This document shows positions 11,606-23,902 of a stretch of 64,000 bases of DNA, piece after piece. The DNA comes from Ochotona curzoniae (Eukaryota; Chordata; Mammalia; Lagomorpha; Ochotonidae). Below the pieces are notes generated by a model. It searched no databases and was not told the origin of the DNA. It saw only the letters and a list, made by a program, of their open reading frames with translations. Both the position numbers and the translations under genes were made by a program. The stretch is from the NCBI RefSeq assembly GCF_017591425.1, contig NW_024465885.1:34232501-34296500 (forward strand). The letters are read 5' to 3'. Numbering within the stretch: the stretch's first letter is position 1; each line of letters opens with the position of its first letter.

Positions 11606-11903
11606 TAAAGGTACAACATGGTGTTTATACTGGAGTAGATACTCTGGTTTGAGATGTCTTTTCTCTACATCCAATGTGTCTTACAAGACTCCTATCATGT
11701 GGATGTAGCAAAGATGTATTCACAGTATTTTGACTAGAAGATTTGTTTCATAGCATGCCAAAAAGTGTATCAGTGAGCAAACTTTCTCAGCTTCCATTGA
11801 TCTTAGCAGCTTTCATGACTCAGACTTAAAACAATGAGTTTCTGCAACTATATTCACCACATGAAGATTTATGAACTTTGTGGTCACACTAAAAAATACG
11901 TGT

Positions 11904-11935
<32 letters not shown>

Positions 11936-13139
11936 TCCTACTATTGTTTTTATTTCTTAAAAAAAAAAAACCCGGCAAATTCAGTAACTGGTTGATTGAT
12001 TTCAACACATCAGAAAGGAAAAACATATATTAAGTTGAGCTAAGTCAATGCAAGTTTCATGAGCTATATTCAATATGCCTGCTTCAAATATGTTTGTTTG
12101 TTACTTCATTAAATTGACTATTGTTATGGAGTACCAGTTTCCTGATGAATATGAAGGATCTAAACAGTGAAATTTGCATATATATGTTTTACTTAGCTAA
12201 AAAATGGACTTTGCTGGTTAGGTTATGAACACAGAAAGTTCTCACCTGCACAGATTGAGTTAGTCAAATTAAGGATAATGAAAATAGGAGAAAGTATTAA
12301 ATTTTGAGGCTGGGTCTGATTTGATCTCAAAGCTACTTAAGAAAAAAAAACATGATTTGTGCAGTGAGGCAAACAGGTAACTATGTTACTGGAAATAATA
12401 GAGTGATTACATCTTCTTTTATATATTAATTACAAATGATATATGCCAATCAAAAATTTATAAAATTATGTGATGATAAATTTATACTTTCCTAAGTCCC
12501 AAACATTTTAGTAATTTCTTGTAGCATTAAAATATACTTAATTGAAAGCACAGAGAGGTGAGACAAAAGCTATTTTGCAAGCAGGATATTAGGGTAACAA
12601 AATTCTAAAACTCTGTTGTCAACTTTCTGAGCCTATAGGAGAAATAAATATCAAAATGGATAAGGAGATTATTAGCAAAATCTGAAACAATGAAGAAATT
12701 TCTAGACATGACTGAAGACAAAGTAAATCACACTTGCAGATTTAGGGAGATTGTTGCTTGTAATAACAGATAAACAGGAATTGAATCCAATGATTAAAGA
12801 GATTTTCAGGTATCATATTGAAAGTAATGATTATTTTATTTGTCTCAGATTTGAATAGGTGTTGCAAATGAGAGATATGCTAAGGAGACATACATTCTTA
12901 GGTATTACTCTTATAAATGACTTGTTCTGTTATTAGCACAACTCCCAGAAATGATCCTCTAACATAAACAAAAAAATACAAATACAAAATAAATTGATAT
13001 ATAATTAAACACGTGCAGACAGATATTCTTATAGATGAAATGTATAATGGAGGGTAACATTTTAGGAAGTGAAGTTACCTCGCAGTATGTGTGCTACTCC
13101 CAAATGAAATGAGGACTCCCAACAAACCGTTAATTTTTT
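11606..13139. other. Unassigned AT-rich DNA with a (GT)n tract
   Basis: A GT repeat lies at about 11899-11936. The rest is AT-rich without a recognised element. Scattered A-rich stretches around 12630-12800 faintly resemble L1 ORF2 but are too weak to call. Confidence 0.45.
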
Positions 13140-13342
13140 TTTCAAAATAAGATAAACTTTCTGTTATTGTCTGTATCTACACGACCATGATACAGTTAAA
13201 TAGCAGAATGATGGACTTGTGACTGTTGCTAAAGGACTATACTACTGTAATAATGTGGGGTAGAAATTGTGGGGGAAGAAGTTAGAGGGGGAAGGGGGAA
13301 TCCCTGTGCCTATGAAACCTATCAGACACACACACACACACA
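13140..13342 (+). mobile_element. L1 3'-end remnant followed by (CA)n
   Basis: The pattern 'gatggacttgtgactgttgc', a count of short AT words, a G/A-rich block near 13260-13300 and then 'CCTATGAAACC' matches the ends of the L1 3' UTR copies at 21.7, 42.1 and 59.5 kb. A short CA repeat (13325-13342) replaces the A-tail. Confidence 0.55.
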
Positions 13343-13409
13343 TTCATATTTATCCTTACATTTTGTAGAGATGGAGACAAGATCAAGAACTCCTAGGAAA
13401 GCACAGTGT

Positions 13410-13520
13410 TTGGAAACTGGCATTGTGGCCTAGTGAGTTCTGTCCCTTCCTGTGGTGCCAGAATCCCACGTGATGGCCGGTTCTCATCCCAACCATTCTG
13501 CTTCTCATTCAGCTCATTCT
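13410..13520 (+). mobile_element. CSINE-type SINE, 5' head fragment only
   Basis: It shows the tRNA-derived head order 'tggcattgtggcctagtgag', a box B-like 'CCGGTTCTCATCCC' and 'CTTCTCATTCAGCTC', then stops. The middle and tail are absent, so this is a 3'-deleted copy. Confidence 0.6.
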
Positions 13521-13974
13521 GGTCATTTTTTATGTAACTGAAATTCAAACTTGCCAGTGACAAATGTTAAATGTACCATTTCCTCCCCATTCTTATTTTC
13601 AAATGATGGTGCCTCCTTCCTTGCCCTTACCCTATCCTGCAATCTCTTGCAAGTAAAAATGTTATATTTCTAGCAGTGTATATTTTGCACTGAAGAATAG
13701 CACTTAGAGTCCCTGAGGGATCCTATAATCACCTGGGTTTATATTTCTTCAAAGAGGTCTGGTTTCAGTTTGATCTTTAAAACCCATTAGGATAGGATTC
13801 CCAAAGTCTTCAGAAGGGTGAGTAAATTTTGTGTGGGGCGAAGTTGGGCAGTATTCAATAGGAGAAATTTTCCACTGTAACTTCAGTGGTATTCACTGAA
13901 TCATGACCTTGTTTTTATCCCCTGTGCATATGTAATAAATATGCACTTACTCATATAACTTGATTTAGCTAATT
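13521..13974. other. Unassigned DNA
   Basis: No recognised element. Mixed composition with a few pyrimidine-rich stretches. Confidence 0.45.
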
Positions 13975-14215
13975 GAACATTGCATATGTAATGCATACAG
14001 ACAGGTGCTAAGCACCAACACAATGTAATTCTATTTGGAATGTTCCCTCTCTGGAATTTGTAGCTATATTAAGTAATTTCTGATAGACCATTTGGTATAA
14101 AATATTTGCCAGGTTGAGTTAAGCCAACAGACAAATAATAAAAAGTAGTACAAAACTGACATTTTAAGCCACTATATGTAAGCTTGATTTTTATCCAGCC
14201 ATAGACAACTAGCAC
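13975..14215 (+). mobile_element. Possible MaLR/MLT1-like LTR 3' end
   Basis: The stretch 'ttttaagccactatatgtaa' followed by 'ccatagacaactagcac' matches the usual 3' end of MLT1/MST/THE1-type LTRs. The upstream part is too decayed to place the start. Confidence rests on this end motif alone. Confidence 0.42.
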
Positions 14216-14729
14216 GGTTTCTCAGATGTAATATTGTAGTACAGCAGATGCAATCGTGGCATCTAATTGTTAGAACCTTTTTTTTGTAGTAGAAACTGCA
14301 CAGAAACTTCCAATACAATGTTTAGGTAAATCCTACAGTCAACTGTAGATGATTAGTTACTATATTATTTTTGAGGAAATCAAGTTGTAAGATTTTCCTC
14401 CAATTTCAAAAATTTTATTCCTTATAATTTGTGAAATAATAACAAAAGTCATGCATGAGATGAAAGAAAAAAGATTAAAATTAAAAATGAGGAATTCAAA
14501 ATATCCATGTTTTTAGATGGCATGAGGTATGTGGAAAGACAAACACTTCACTATTATTCTTAGACACTGATAAATCAATAAGGAATGTATTGCTTTATGA
14601 AATACACATACCAAAAAGTAATTTTTATACTTTGTTGAATTTGCAGAAATAATAATAATAATAATGACAACAATAATATGCAATTCAGCAAAACCACAAA
14701 AAATAACATTTTTTATTTTATTTAATTTA
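14216..14729. other. Unassigned AT-rich DNA with short (AAT)n
   Basis: A short AAT repeat lies near 14647-14666. Otherwise nothing is recognised. Confidence 0.45.
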
Positions 14730-15059
14730 TTTTTTTAAAAGATTTATTTTTATTATTTCTTTATTGGAAAGGCGGATATACAGAGAGGAGAGACAGAGAG
14801 GAAGATCTTCCATCCGATGATTCACTCCCCAAGTGAGCGCAATGGCCAATGCTATGCTGATACGAAGCCAGGAGCCTCTTCTGGGTCTCCCATGCGGGTG
14901 CAGGGTCCCAAAGCTTTGGGCCGTCCTCTACTGCTTTCTCAGGCCACAGGCAGGGAGCTGGAAGGGAAGCGGGGCTGCCGGGATATGAACCAGCGCCCAT
15001 ATGGGATCCCGGGCGTGCAGGGCGAGGACCTTAACCACTTGCGCCACTGCGCCGGGCCC
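14730..15059 (-). mobile_element. Full-length young CSINE-type SINE
   Basis: A complete antisense copy runs from the T-rich tail (14730-14765) to the antisense head 'GCGCCACTGCGCCGGGCCC' ending at 15059. CpGs and box motifs are well kept. The flanks 'taacatttttta' and 'taacgttttttaa' form an imperfect TSD. It sits directly beside an older SINE in the same orientation. Confidence 0.92.
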
Positions 15060-15072
15060 AAGTAACGTTTTT

Positions 15073-15400
15073 TAAAAGATGTATTTATTTTTATTGGAAA
15101 GGCAGATATACAGAGAGGAGGAGAGACAGAGAGGGAGATCTTCCATTAGATGGTTCACTTCCCAAGCCGCAGCAAAGGCTGGAGTTGAGCCAATCTGAAG
15201 TGAGGAATATGGAGCCTCTTCCGGGTCACCCACATGGGTGCCAGTTCCCAAGGCTTTGGGCCGTCCTCAACTATTTTCCCAGGCCCCAAGCATGGAGGTG
15301 GATGAGAAGTTGGGCATGGGGATTAAAACCAACAACCACATGGGATCCTGGCAGGTTCAAGTTGAGGAGTTTAGCTGCTACTCTATTGCCCTGGCCCGTA
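15073..15400 (-). mobile_element. Full-length older CSINE-type SINE
   Basis: Antisense tail and GA block at 15080-15140, 'CTTTGGGCCGTCCTCAAC' in the body, antisense box B around 15325 and head end 'ctattgccctggcccg' near 15400. More diverged than its neighbour at 14730. Confidence 0.9.
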
Positions 15401-15489
15401 AAGGAAGATTTTTAGGAATAAAGTTAAACAAGAAGTGAATAATCTCTGCAATGAAACAACGGATAACTGATTTGCTTTGCTTTTTTTTT

Positions 15490-15780
15490 TTAACATTCAG
15501 TTCAGCATTTTTTTTTTACTTTTTATTTACAAAAGGAACATATTGCATATACACATAGTGTTTAGTGTTAAGAGCATAATACTTCTCTCCTTCCCTCCCT
15601 TTCACCCTCAAGTTGTCTATTTTCCTAATTTTTCTTGTAAGTTTTACAATGATATACTTTCTATTTATTTTATAATCACAAGCTGCACCCTTAATTAAAT
15701 GAAGACTTCAACAAGTAATATGCAGAAAACGCCAAATATTTCTCAGGAAATTCTAAGTCAACTAATACATGACAAAATGA
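15490..15780 (-). mobile_element. Possible antisense L1 3' UTR (older lagomorph type)
   Basis: A T-rich start, a pyrimidine-rich stretch (15590-15615) and 'gaagacttcaacaag' in this order resemble my memory of the rabbit L1 3' UTR in antisense. It differs from the type seen at 3.1 and 56.4 kb. There is no coding part to confirm it. Confidence 0.4.
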
Positions 15781-17156
15781 ATGTAAGTTCAAAAGTGTTT
15801 AAATGTTAATATCTGGATTATTATCTATTTCCTAATATCATTTTAAGAACAAGCACTTAGTTCTCATCATATTGTATCTCCATTGTAATGTTAGAAATTC
15901 TTCACCCAGTTTCTTTACTAGTTATTAAATAACAGGGATTATTTGGACTCAGAGATGGTGAAAAATTTTACTCATATTTTTACTAAAATTGGTTAATTTC
16001 ATCTCACCAAATCTGGCAGTAAAACTTTTCCAACCTCCAGTAGGCAATCCTGGATACATATTGTCCTCCCTTGTTGCAATGCTTTATTGATTGTTGTTAG
16101 ATCATGGACGCATGACTCAAACTCTCCAACTTCCAATTTCTCAATTTTCACTAAGAAAGTATAATAAATTTGAAATTCTAAAAGGATTCGGAGGGTTAAA
16201 ACGTTCAGCCCATGGAATTCTTCATAAGTTTTAGTTCCTTTTCTAATGTAATGTTTCATTTCTGATGCTGATAATACTTCATTTTTTATGCTGAGCTTTC
16301 TATTTTGGGTCTTGGTTTAAGTATGCATATCCTAACTTTCACTTTCAATTTCACTTGATTATATGCTTGCACATTTTCTTAGTATCATGAGAAAATTATA
16401 GTGAGAATTATTAAAGAAAAATATGAAATGACAAGTCTGTTATAAAAACTGGTAGCAGACACATTCATTATTTAGTCATGGTATACAGACTTGATAACTA
16501 AATTAATACAGCTAGTTATTTAAAAATTGAAAAATATTAAAATTCAATGATTATTTTCTTTAAGTGGGAAAATTTCCATAACACCTTGCAAACCAGAAGT
16601 GTGTAATGTTTCAAGACGTGGTGTGGATAATTCTAGTGTCCTGATTAATCATTACACTGAACGCTTGAGTAAATATTTTAACTTGTTTCAGTCACTAGTG
16701 AGAAAGCTCCATTCCTTTAGGTAAATGTATATATGATTTTTGCATATGACTTTCACTTTTCCATTGTGAAAATTGTTTCATTATTTTGATAAGAAAATTT
16801 TGATTGTGATTTATGTATAAAAATTCTAAATTAACTTTTTATGTAATAAGTTTACTTGTCTAGTGTCTTTCATTTTAATAATTTCAACTCCAGGTGTTAC
16901 ATTTTTTCTCATTAATATAATAGAAAGAAAGAGAAGGTTACCTTCTCTGTCTTGGGTTATCACCAAGACTGCTTAAACAGTGTTATGTCTCCTTAAGGCA
17001 TTTTAGAAGGTAGAGTTTTAGCTTTATGGGCGACAGAACTGTGTTTTCTGGTTATTTTTAGATGAAACATAAGATTACAGACTCATCTTCATTGATCTTA
17101 CCATTCTTTGTTGCCCATTTTTTATTCCCTCATGCTCACTGTCCCCATCCCTGTTT
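15781..17156. other. Unassigned AT-rich DNA
   Basis: No recognised repeat and no credible frame. An 86-residue minus-strand frame (15999-16259) has no recognisable domain. Confidence 0.45.
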
Positions 17157-17445
17157 CTTTAAAGATTTTGTCTTGGGAAAGCAGATGTACTGAGAGAAGC
17201 AGAAACAGAGAGATTTTCCATCTGCTTATTCACTACCCAAATGGTGACAACAAACCTAACTAAGCTGATCTGAAGTCAGGAACTAGGAGCTTCTTCTGGG
17301 TCTTCCATGTAAGCGCAGGCGCCCAAGACTTGGGATCATCTTCTGCTGCTTTCCCACATCATAAACAGAGTCTGGACGATAAGTCAGCAGTCAGAACACA
17401 AATGGAGCTCATATGGGATGCTTGTGCTGGAAGGTAAAGAATTAG
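17157..17445 (-). mobile_element. Diverged CSINE-type SINE
   Basis: Antisense tail, a shortened GA block, 'CATCTGCTTATTCACTACCC', 'CTTCTTCTGGGTCTTCCATG', a body fragment with 'GCTTTCCCACATCA' and antisense box B near 17390. Old copy. Confidence 0.75.
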
Positions 17446-18504
17446 CGAGTGAGTAATCGTTGTGGTCACCTGCCATCCCTTTCACACATAGGCACATAGC
17501 ACCCGCTGTTCCTTGATCTATATTCTGTATGTTTTTTACAGTTCTTGACTGGTTTCTCAGTATGGAAAGGAATGCAATCTGAGCCAAAGCATGGACACAT
17601 CCCAAAAGGGCCCGTGTTATTAGAGTCACCACCATTCTTCCTTTCATAAGCAGTATTTTTCCTGCATATAAATCAGAACTTTTCACAACTTACTAAATTA
17701 AAAAATGGAATTCTTTTTATTTAGATAGAATGATAGCCTCCTTCATATCACACCACTTTACACATTTGTGTTCACATATGTAGTGCTTCCTTAAATTTTC
17801 AACACTGTGTGATCAGGTTGCTTTCCTAAATCTTATATATGAGGCACTGAGGATGAGAGGCCATCATTAATATGAACAAACTTGTTTTCACATTTATATA
17901 AAACTGTGTCGTCTCCAATGTCTTGTTGCTACCAAAAGTTGCTAGGTTTTTCTGCTTCAAAATTAGCATTAGTAAATTTATGTAAAATCAAAGTAGCTCT
18001 ATTTTTTCCCCTAGGTGTTAGACTCTTTAAATTGAATTGTGTTCTGTATAACTGAATTGAATTTAACAAAAGCAAGGGAAAAATATTTATAACAAAATGG
18101 TCCTGATACCATTGACTAAAATGTTTCAGCAACATATACCACTCAAACCAATCTGTTTTGAGTTTTATGTAAAACTACTTACCAACATTTAATACAGGGC
18201 ACGTATATCCCCAACAAATGTCAGGGTAATGATAAAATGGAAAATACAGATTCTTCACAGTCAAAAGTATCAAATTTACTGTTGAATTTAACCATGGGCA
18301 CCAAATTCCATGCATAAGTGATGATTATTTCTTTGTCAAAACTTACCATAACTTCAGCAACCTTCTTATGAAATATTGTTTTTTTATGTATAGCTGTTGA
18401 ATATTGAAACCTAATTTTGAAAAGCCTGTTCACATGCTAGTTGCTGTGTTCCCATTTAAATACTTGTTATGTTCCAGGGAAGGAAGCACAGCATGTCTTA
18501 AATG
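17446..18504. other. Unassigned AT-rich DNA
   Basis: No recognised element. The minus-strand frames at 17929-18433 (68-70 residues) have no recognised domain. Confidence 0.45.
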
Positions 18505-18755
18505 AAGAAAGACCCAAGTACTTTGTGCCCCATCTCTCATGTGCAATGCCACAAAGGACTTCATATCTCTTAGCTTCTCCCTGCCCAGATTTGGCTGTGT
18601 CGGCTCTTTGGGGAGCAAACCAGTAGACAGAAAATTCTCATTCTCTCTCTCTCTCTCTTGCTTGCACTCTCTCTCTCTCATGTCTCACTTTTTTCTTTTC
18701 TTTCTGTCACTCCTCCAAATAAAGAACTAACTTTTTAAAAATAAAAGAACTTCTA
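18505..18755 (+). mobile_element. Old CSINE-type SINE, 3' two-thirds with long CT block
   Basis: The later body and 'CTTTGGGGAGCAAACCAGTAG' lead to an expanded CT-rich block at 18630-18715 and an A-rich tail. The tRNA-derived head is not recognisable. Confidence 0.6.
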
Positions 18756-18865
18756 ACATGTTTTCACTCATATAAGTCACAATTGCATGAACTGTTAGAA
18801 TTTCAATTTTTTAGATCTTTACATTCTTACGTGCTTCATTTATTCTATTTTATATTTCTAAATAT

Positions 18866-19151
18866 GTGTTTTGTTTTTATTGCAAAGTTGGATATACAGA
18901 GAGAGGGAGACACAGAGAGGAAGATCCTCCCTCTGATGATTCCAATCTGAAGCCAGGAGCCAGAGCTTCTTCTGGGTCTCCCACATGGGTGCAGGGTCCC
19001 AAGGCATTGGGCCATCCTCAACTGCTTACCCAGGCTACAAGCAGGGAGCTGGATGGGAAGCAGGGTTGCCAGGATTAGATCTTGAGTTCAAATAGCATCC
19101 TGGTGTGTTCAAGATGATGACATTTGCCTCTAGGCCACTGTACTGGGCCTT
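18866..19151 (-). mobile_element. CSINE-type SINE with internal deletion
   Basis: An antisense copy from tail to head end 'TGTACTGGGCC'. Compared with the other copies it lacks ~35 bp between the 'GATGATTC' block and 'CAATCTGAAGCCAGGAG', where the 'CTCCCCAAGTGGC' segment should be. Confidence 0.88.
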
Positions 19152-19884
19152 ACTTCACTTATTTTTATTTATTAATCCATACATTTTCATTGTTACCTCC
19201 CTAATAAATTATTTTCAGATAAATTGTGTGATGTGATTTTTTTCCAAGTTCAAGGAATCTAAACATGGCAAAAATCAATGTCTTCAGTACTGGTATTTTT
19301 AGTGTATGTCTTGTCAATACTCTTGAAATTAAAACATTCTAGCATTTAAAAGGAGGGAAGGGCTATCATTATCTTCATGGAATTGTATTTACACATCAGA
19401 CTGAATATTTCAAAAATAGGGAATAAGCTAAAAATCGTAACATAGTCTAAATGCCCATATCCACATATCTCCATGTATACTTATCTCATACATTGCACTT
19501 TCCTGTTTATCTTAAAAGTCATGTTTTCATGGATATTCTTTCTCTCTAAAAATCCAGATTCTTGGGGTAAGTATCTCTATCTTAAATACTCTGGTACCAC
19601 TACATTTTGAATTAATCCTTATCCAATTAATTAATGAATCAGAAATCCATGCCATCTGTACTACTACTTGTATGTCTGAAGAGATGCACTGCTAACACAC
19701 AGGGAAGGAACAATAGTTTTTAAATAATGTTAACTTGATTCTAATTACATCCCTGCCTAATGAAGGAACATGCTAATGTGTATTTAATTCAGAAGTCTAT
19801 ATTAAACTTTATTCTCATAATATTTGCTGCTTCAGTCTCAGGAAAGCTGTTTCTTTTAGGGGTTGCCCCTAGGTGTTAACTGAC
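19152..19884. other. Unassigned AT-rich DNA
   Basis: No recognised element and no credible frame. Confidence 0.45.
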
Positions 19885-19972
19885 AGGAAGTGATTTAAAA
19901 CATGGGAGCAGAAATTGAACCCTCAGGATCTGATGTTTCCAAAAGCATCAATATCACATCAGGTAGGGCCCC
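19885..19972 (-). mobile_element. Possible CSINE head fragment
   Basis: The order 'gcagaaattgaaccctcagg', 'tctgatg' and 'ggtagggcccc' resembles the antisense SINE head and box B. It is short and diverged, so the call is weak. Confidence 0.35.
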
Positions 19973-20389
19973 GTTAGAGACAGCAACCGAGGCAAATTCC
20001 CAACATAAAGTATGGGTGGAAGCAAGAGCACTCACTTAAACAATCATTTTTGCAGTATTATAAATCTTCTGATGTGAGATGGTTTCTGTGAATATATTGT
20101 CATTTTAAAATGTCCTTTTGAAAAATTGTGATTTATCTTAATTTAAACTACGGCAGGCTGGTTGGTCATAAATATTTAATATTTATAAGTATTGTTACCA
20201 TAGTGTTTTGGTTTAGCTCTCTGCAAACAGTCTTCTTTTGTCAAATTTTAAGTGATCTTTGTCATATCTGCTCAGGAAATGTGTCTAAGCTTAGAAAGCG
20301 ATTTTATAAATCTTGTACATGTGTGAAAATATAGCAAAAAAGAAAATCCATGGTCTTACAATATCGTCACACATGTAAATATCAGAATG

Positions 20390-20535
20390 TTAGAATTGTG
20401 ACTACTGCTGAAGGACTATAAAGTAAACTACACAAAGAAGGCAGGAAATGAAGAAATGGAGGGAATGATGGAAACCATGTACATACATAACTGTATAATG
20501 GAAGATGACAGAAAATACTATGATCTAATAATTAT
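20390..20535 (+). mobile_element. L1 3'-end remnant
   Basis: The sequence 'gttagaattgtgactactgc', then 'tgaaggactata' and a G/A-rich block parallel the last ~150 bp of the L1 3' UTR copies at 13.2 and 21.7 kb. No upstream L1 part is seen. Confidence 0.5.
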
Positions 20536-20799
20536 CATTTTGTTAAGAGCATTTCCTTAGTGCCCGTATTAAATCTGTGTATCAGAGTATATGAAGCATT
20601 CTTGCATACTTTTAGAAATTTATATGCATTCAGTATGTTTATTGAAATTTTAAAATATATGCCTATTTAAGAGATGAAGCTAACAAAAAACATCAAAATC
20701 TATGAGATACAGTGTCAGCCTATCTTTTTTGGCAGCAAATAGATGGGATATATATCCTGTAGGCAGCAAATAGATGGGTTTTGTTTTTCATCCATTCTA

Positions 20800-21280
20800 C
20801 TTCTCTATGATGTTTGATTGATGAGTTTAAACCATTTACATTCTGGGTTAATATGAATGGGTGGTAATTTGGCTCTGTCGCTTTAGCGATGGGCTGTTCA
20901 TTGATTTAGTCTTCTGTTGTTATTTTACTGGGATGTTCTTCACATTTGCCTTTCGTTTTGGTGGGCGCTGTTCCTTTTCTCATTCAAGAGACAATCTTTA
21001 AGTATCATTTGTAGGGCAGGTTTGGAAGAGACATATTCTTTTAATGTTCCTTTGCTATGGAAGAATTTTACTTCATTTTCAAAGAGAAAGGAAAGTTTTG
21101 CTGGGGACTTTATTCTGGGCTGACAATTTTGATATTTTTTGTTAATTTCATCTCTTCAAAACACTTTCTTCTGTTCACATTCTTCAGTGATCAGACCATA
21201 CAGTAGCATCATTTCCTTCAAGAAGGTTCTTGATTTTCTTTTTCATTTGTTCAGAGACACATTAGTCATTCGGTAGCACG
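20800..21280 (-). mobile_element. L1-related antisense fragment, 5' UTR type
   Basis: The run 'catttgtagggcaggtttgg', then an 'attttacttcattttcaaag' stretch and 'gttttgctgggg' with 'attctgggctgaca' matches a motif series common in antisense 5' regions of mammalian L1M elements. It lies directly upstream of a plus-strand L1 3' end. Confidence 0.5.
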
Positions 21281-21795
21281 TTATTCAACATCACGTTGTT
21301 ATTGATTTCTTCTTTTTTTTCTTCCTACTGTTGTTTATGTTTTATGGCTTTTCATTTAAGGAGATGTATAGAAATTTGTAATGGAGACTATCATATCTAG
21401 TAGCATGTCATTTAACTTCATGGCATTATAAATTTCTATTTTTCTTCCTGTTGTTTATTTTGCATTGTGGCTTTTCAGTTAAGCGGATATATAGTAATTG
21501 TGCAATGGAGATGATCATATCTAGATGTGAGGATACAATGCAGTATGCATCTCTTCTTCCAGACAAAGATGGACTTACACTGAAACTGTTTACAGTATCT
21601 TGACAATAGGATGTTGGGCTCTCTGTCATTGTCCATGCTGGCAATGATGGATTTATGACTGTTTACAAGGAAATATACTATAACAATGACATAGGGGAAC
21701 TCAGCAAGGGGGGAGGGAATTGGAGAGGGAAAAAGGAAATCCCAAGATCTATGGAATTGTATCATAAAATGATAATAATAATAAGAAGCAAAATT
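21273..21795 (+). mobile_element. L1 3' UTR copy with internal tandem duplication
   Basis: The 3' part ('atgttgggctctctgtcattg', 'gatggatttatgactg', a G/A-rich block at 21700-21735 and an A-rich end) matches the L1 3' UTR family of this window. The 5' part is a ~127-bp tandem duplication, with unit 1 at 21273-21399 and unit 2 from 21400. A 96-residue minus-strand frame is incidental. Confidence 0.65.
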
Positions 21796-21910
21796 TAAAT
21801 GTAAATTTATTTTAATATATATTTAATTTAAAATGATATATTTTATATAATAATATTACATATATAAATTATATATCTATATCTATCTAGCTATATATAT
21901 ATATATTAGC
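21796..21910. repeat. AT-rich simple sequence
   Basis: A low-complexity A/T stretch with (TA)n and (TATC)n runs (21870-21905) follows the A-tail of the L1 copy. Confidence 0.75.
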
Positions 21911-23327
21911 TCATTTATCCTCATGCCAATCTTCTTAAACAAGAACTATTATCTTCTGATCACTTTCACATAGGAGGAAACTCTCACCAAGATCAAACTC
22001 TGGACAAAGGTTGAAATATTTCTCGGATCATACAGTTATAAGAATGCAAAGTCGAAACTTAACTGTGGTCAGCTTTTGCCTGTAGCTCAAACTCATAAAA
22101 ATACAATTTACTGTCTATGTCCCATGTCTGTTCAATATAGAGAAGATGGAGGTTTCAAGATGACTTAAGGAGGACAGTATGAATTTTACTTCATTTCAAA
22201 CTTTGACATTTGAAAAGAATAAAAAGAACATGAATAGTATCTTGTGTTTTTTTTTTCTTGCTCACTTCTGGAATTCACACACTTTTAAATTCCTTTTCCT
22301 CCCCTTTGAACATGTAACTTTCAATGGTTTCACAGTAAGTTCCCATATTACAAATTAATGATTTTACTGAGTAAGTGGATCCAAAGGAAAAATTATCTCA
22401 TTATTTTCTGTCTTTTTAAAAACTAGAAAGTATGAAATTTTTAGGTAGTAACTTAATACCTACTTTGTAAATTGCAACAGGATATTATAAAATAGAATTA
22501 GGTTCAATATAATATTTTTCTAGTCTTGTCCACTTAAATTTCTTAGGAGCAACTGAAACTCCAGGATTTATTCAAGAAACTATATTCACAAATGTAATGC
22601 TGCTTTTAACCAAAACACAAAGATCCATATAAAAATGGTTACATTATATTCAGAATTGAGATTTAAAAGTTAAACCTGAAATAGTAAGCTGTCATTAACA
22701 AAAAAAAACCCAAAACTTCAATTTGCAGAGTAAAAGTCCAAGTCTCACAAACCAAATTAATAAAGGCTCCTATTTGCCAATTAGAGAAAATTTTATTAAT
22801 TGGTTTGTATAAATAATAACTGATATGAAAATAGTATATAACATAATAAAATATTTTAATGTTAAGTTAATTTTTTAATTCAATGAATTTGGATTTATTA
22901 CTGTGAAATGCTAGAATGTATTTCCTCAGTTTTGGTGATCATTTTATTGTCATCAGAAATTTTTTCTACTTTGTAATAATGTGAACTTAGTGGATTTAAA
23001 TAAAACAATAAACTCTAACTTTATTGATCTAAAATGATCCTCCAGATCATCATTTTGTGTCATTAAAACAGTATGTTAGATATTATAAATTTTGTTGGGT
23101 ATAAATTTACCAATTTTGCTTTCTTAGAAATTACAGGCTCTTAGCCCTTTAAAAGTATGTGTTTTAAAAATGACCAGGACTTCCAGAATGTTGGAATGGT
23201 GGAATAAGAAATTTGATATATACTATCCCAAATAAATAACAATTTAATGAGTTACAATTAGAAATTTCTGTTTATTTATTTACCTATTTCTTTTTAAATA
23301 TTTATTTTTAATTTTTATTTTATTTTT
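21911..23327. other. Unassigned AT-rich DNA
   Basis: No recognised repeat or frame. Confidence 0.45.
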
Positions 23328-23600
23328 AAGGATTTATTTTATAGAGAGAAAGAGATCATGTGTGAAATAATTTTATCTGCTAGTCTACTCCCCAAGTGGC
23401 TGCAACAGCTGAGACACGCTGATTTAAGGCCAGTGCACAGGAGTCTCTTCCAGGTCTCCCACAGGATACAGGGTCTCAAGGTTTTGGCCATCTTTAGCTG
23501 TTTTCCCAGGCCATAAGCAGGGAGCTGGATGGGAAGTGGAGCAGCATGGACACCAATGATTGCACATATGGGATACTGACACTTGGCATAGAATATGTTA
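23328..23600 (-). mobile_element. Old CSINE-type SINE
   Basis: 'CTCCCCAAGTGGCTGCAACA', 'CTTCCAGGTCTCCCACAGG', 'CCCAGGCCATAAGCAGGGAG' and an antisense box B region are in order. The GA block is reduced and the antisense head end is degraded. Confidence 0.82.
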
Positions 23601-23902
23601 ATAATGCTTGTGGCATTTGACCTCCATAAGTTCTCTCCAAACGCAAAGAATAGGATCGAAGTCCTACTCTAGTTTGTTAAAACCAAGAAAGTAGGCTCTT
23701 AAACTGCAGGACTTTGCTCTGCAGAAACTTTCTCTAACAAATATGAGAATGAAGCCTGACTTACCCCACAATGACAATAACAATAGGGTTTGCAAAAATC
23801 TAGGAAAGCAAACTGTTTACTTTTGTATATGACATAGTATTATATAAAAACTATAAAGAATGCACAATAAGCATTTACAGAGACAATATGCACAAATAAA
23901 CA

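Noticed and set aside
12630..12800. Possible L1 ORF2 remnant
   Set aside because: A few A-rich phrases resemble L1, but they are too short and scattered to separate from chance.
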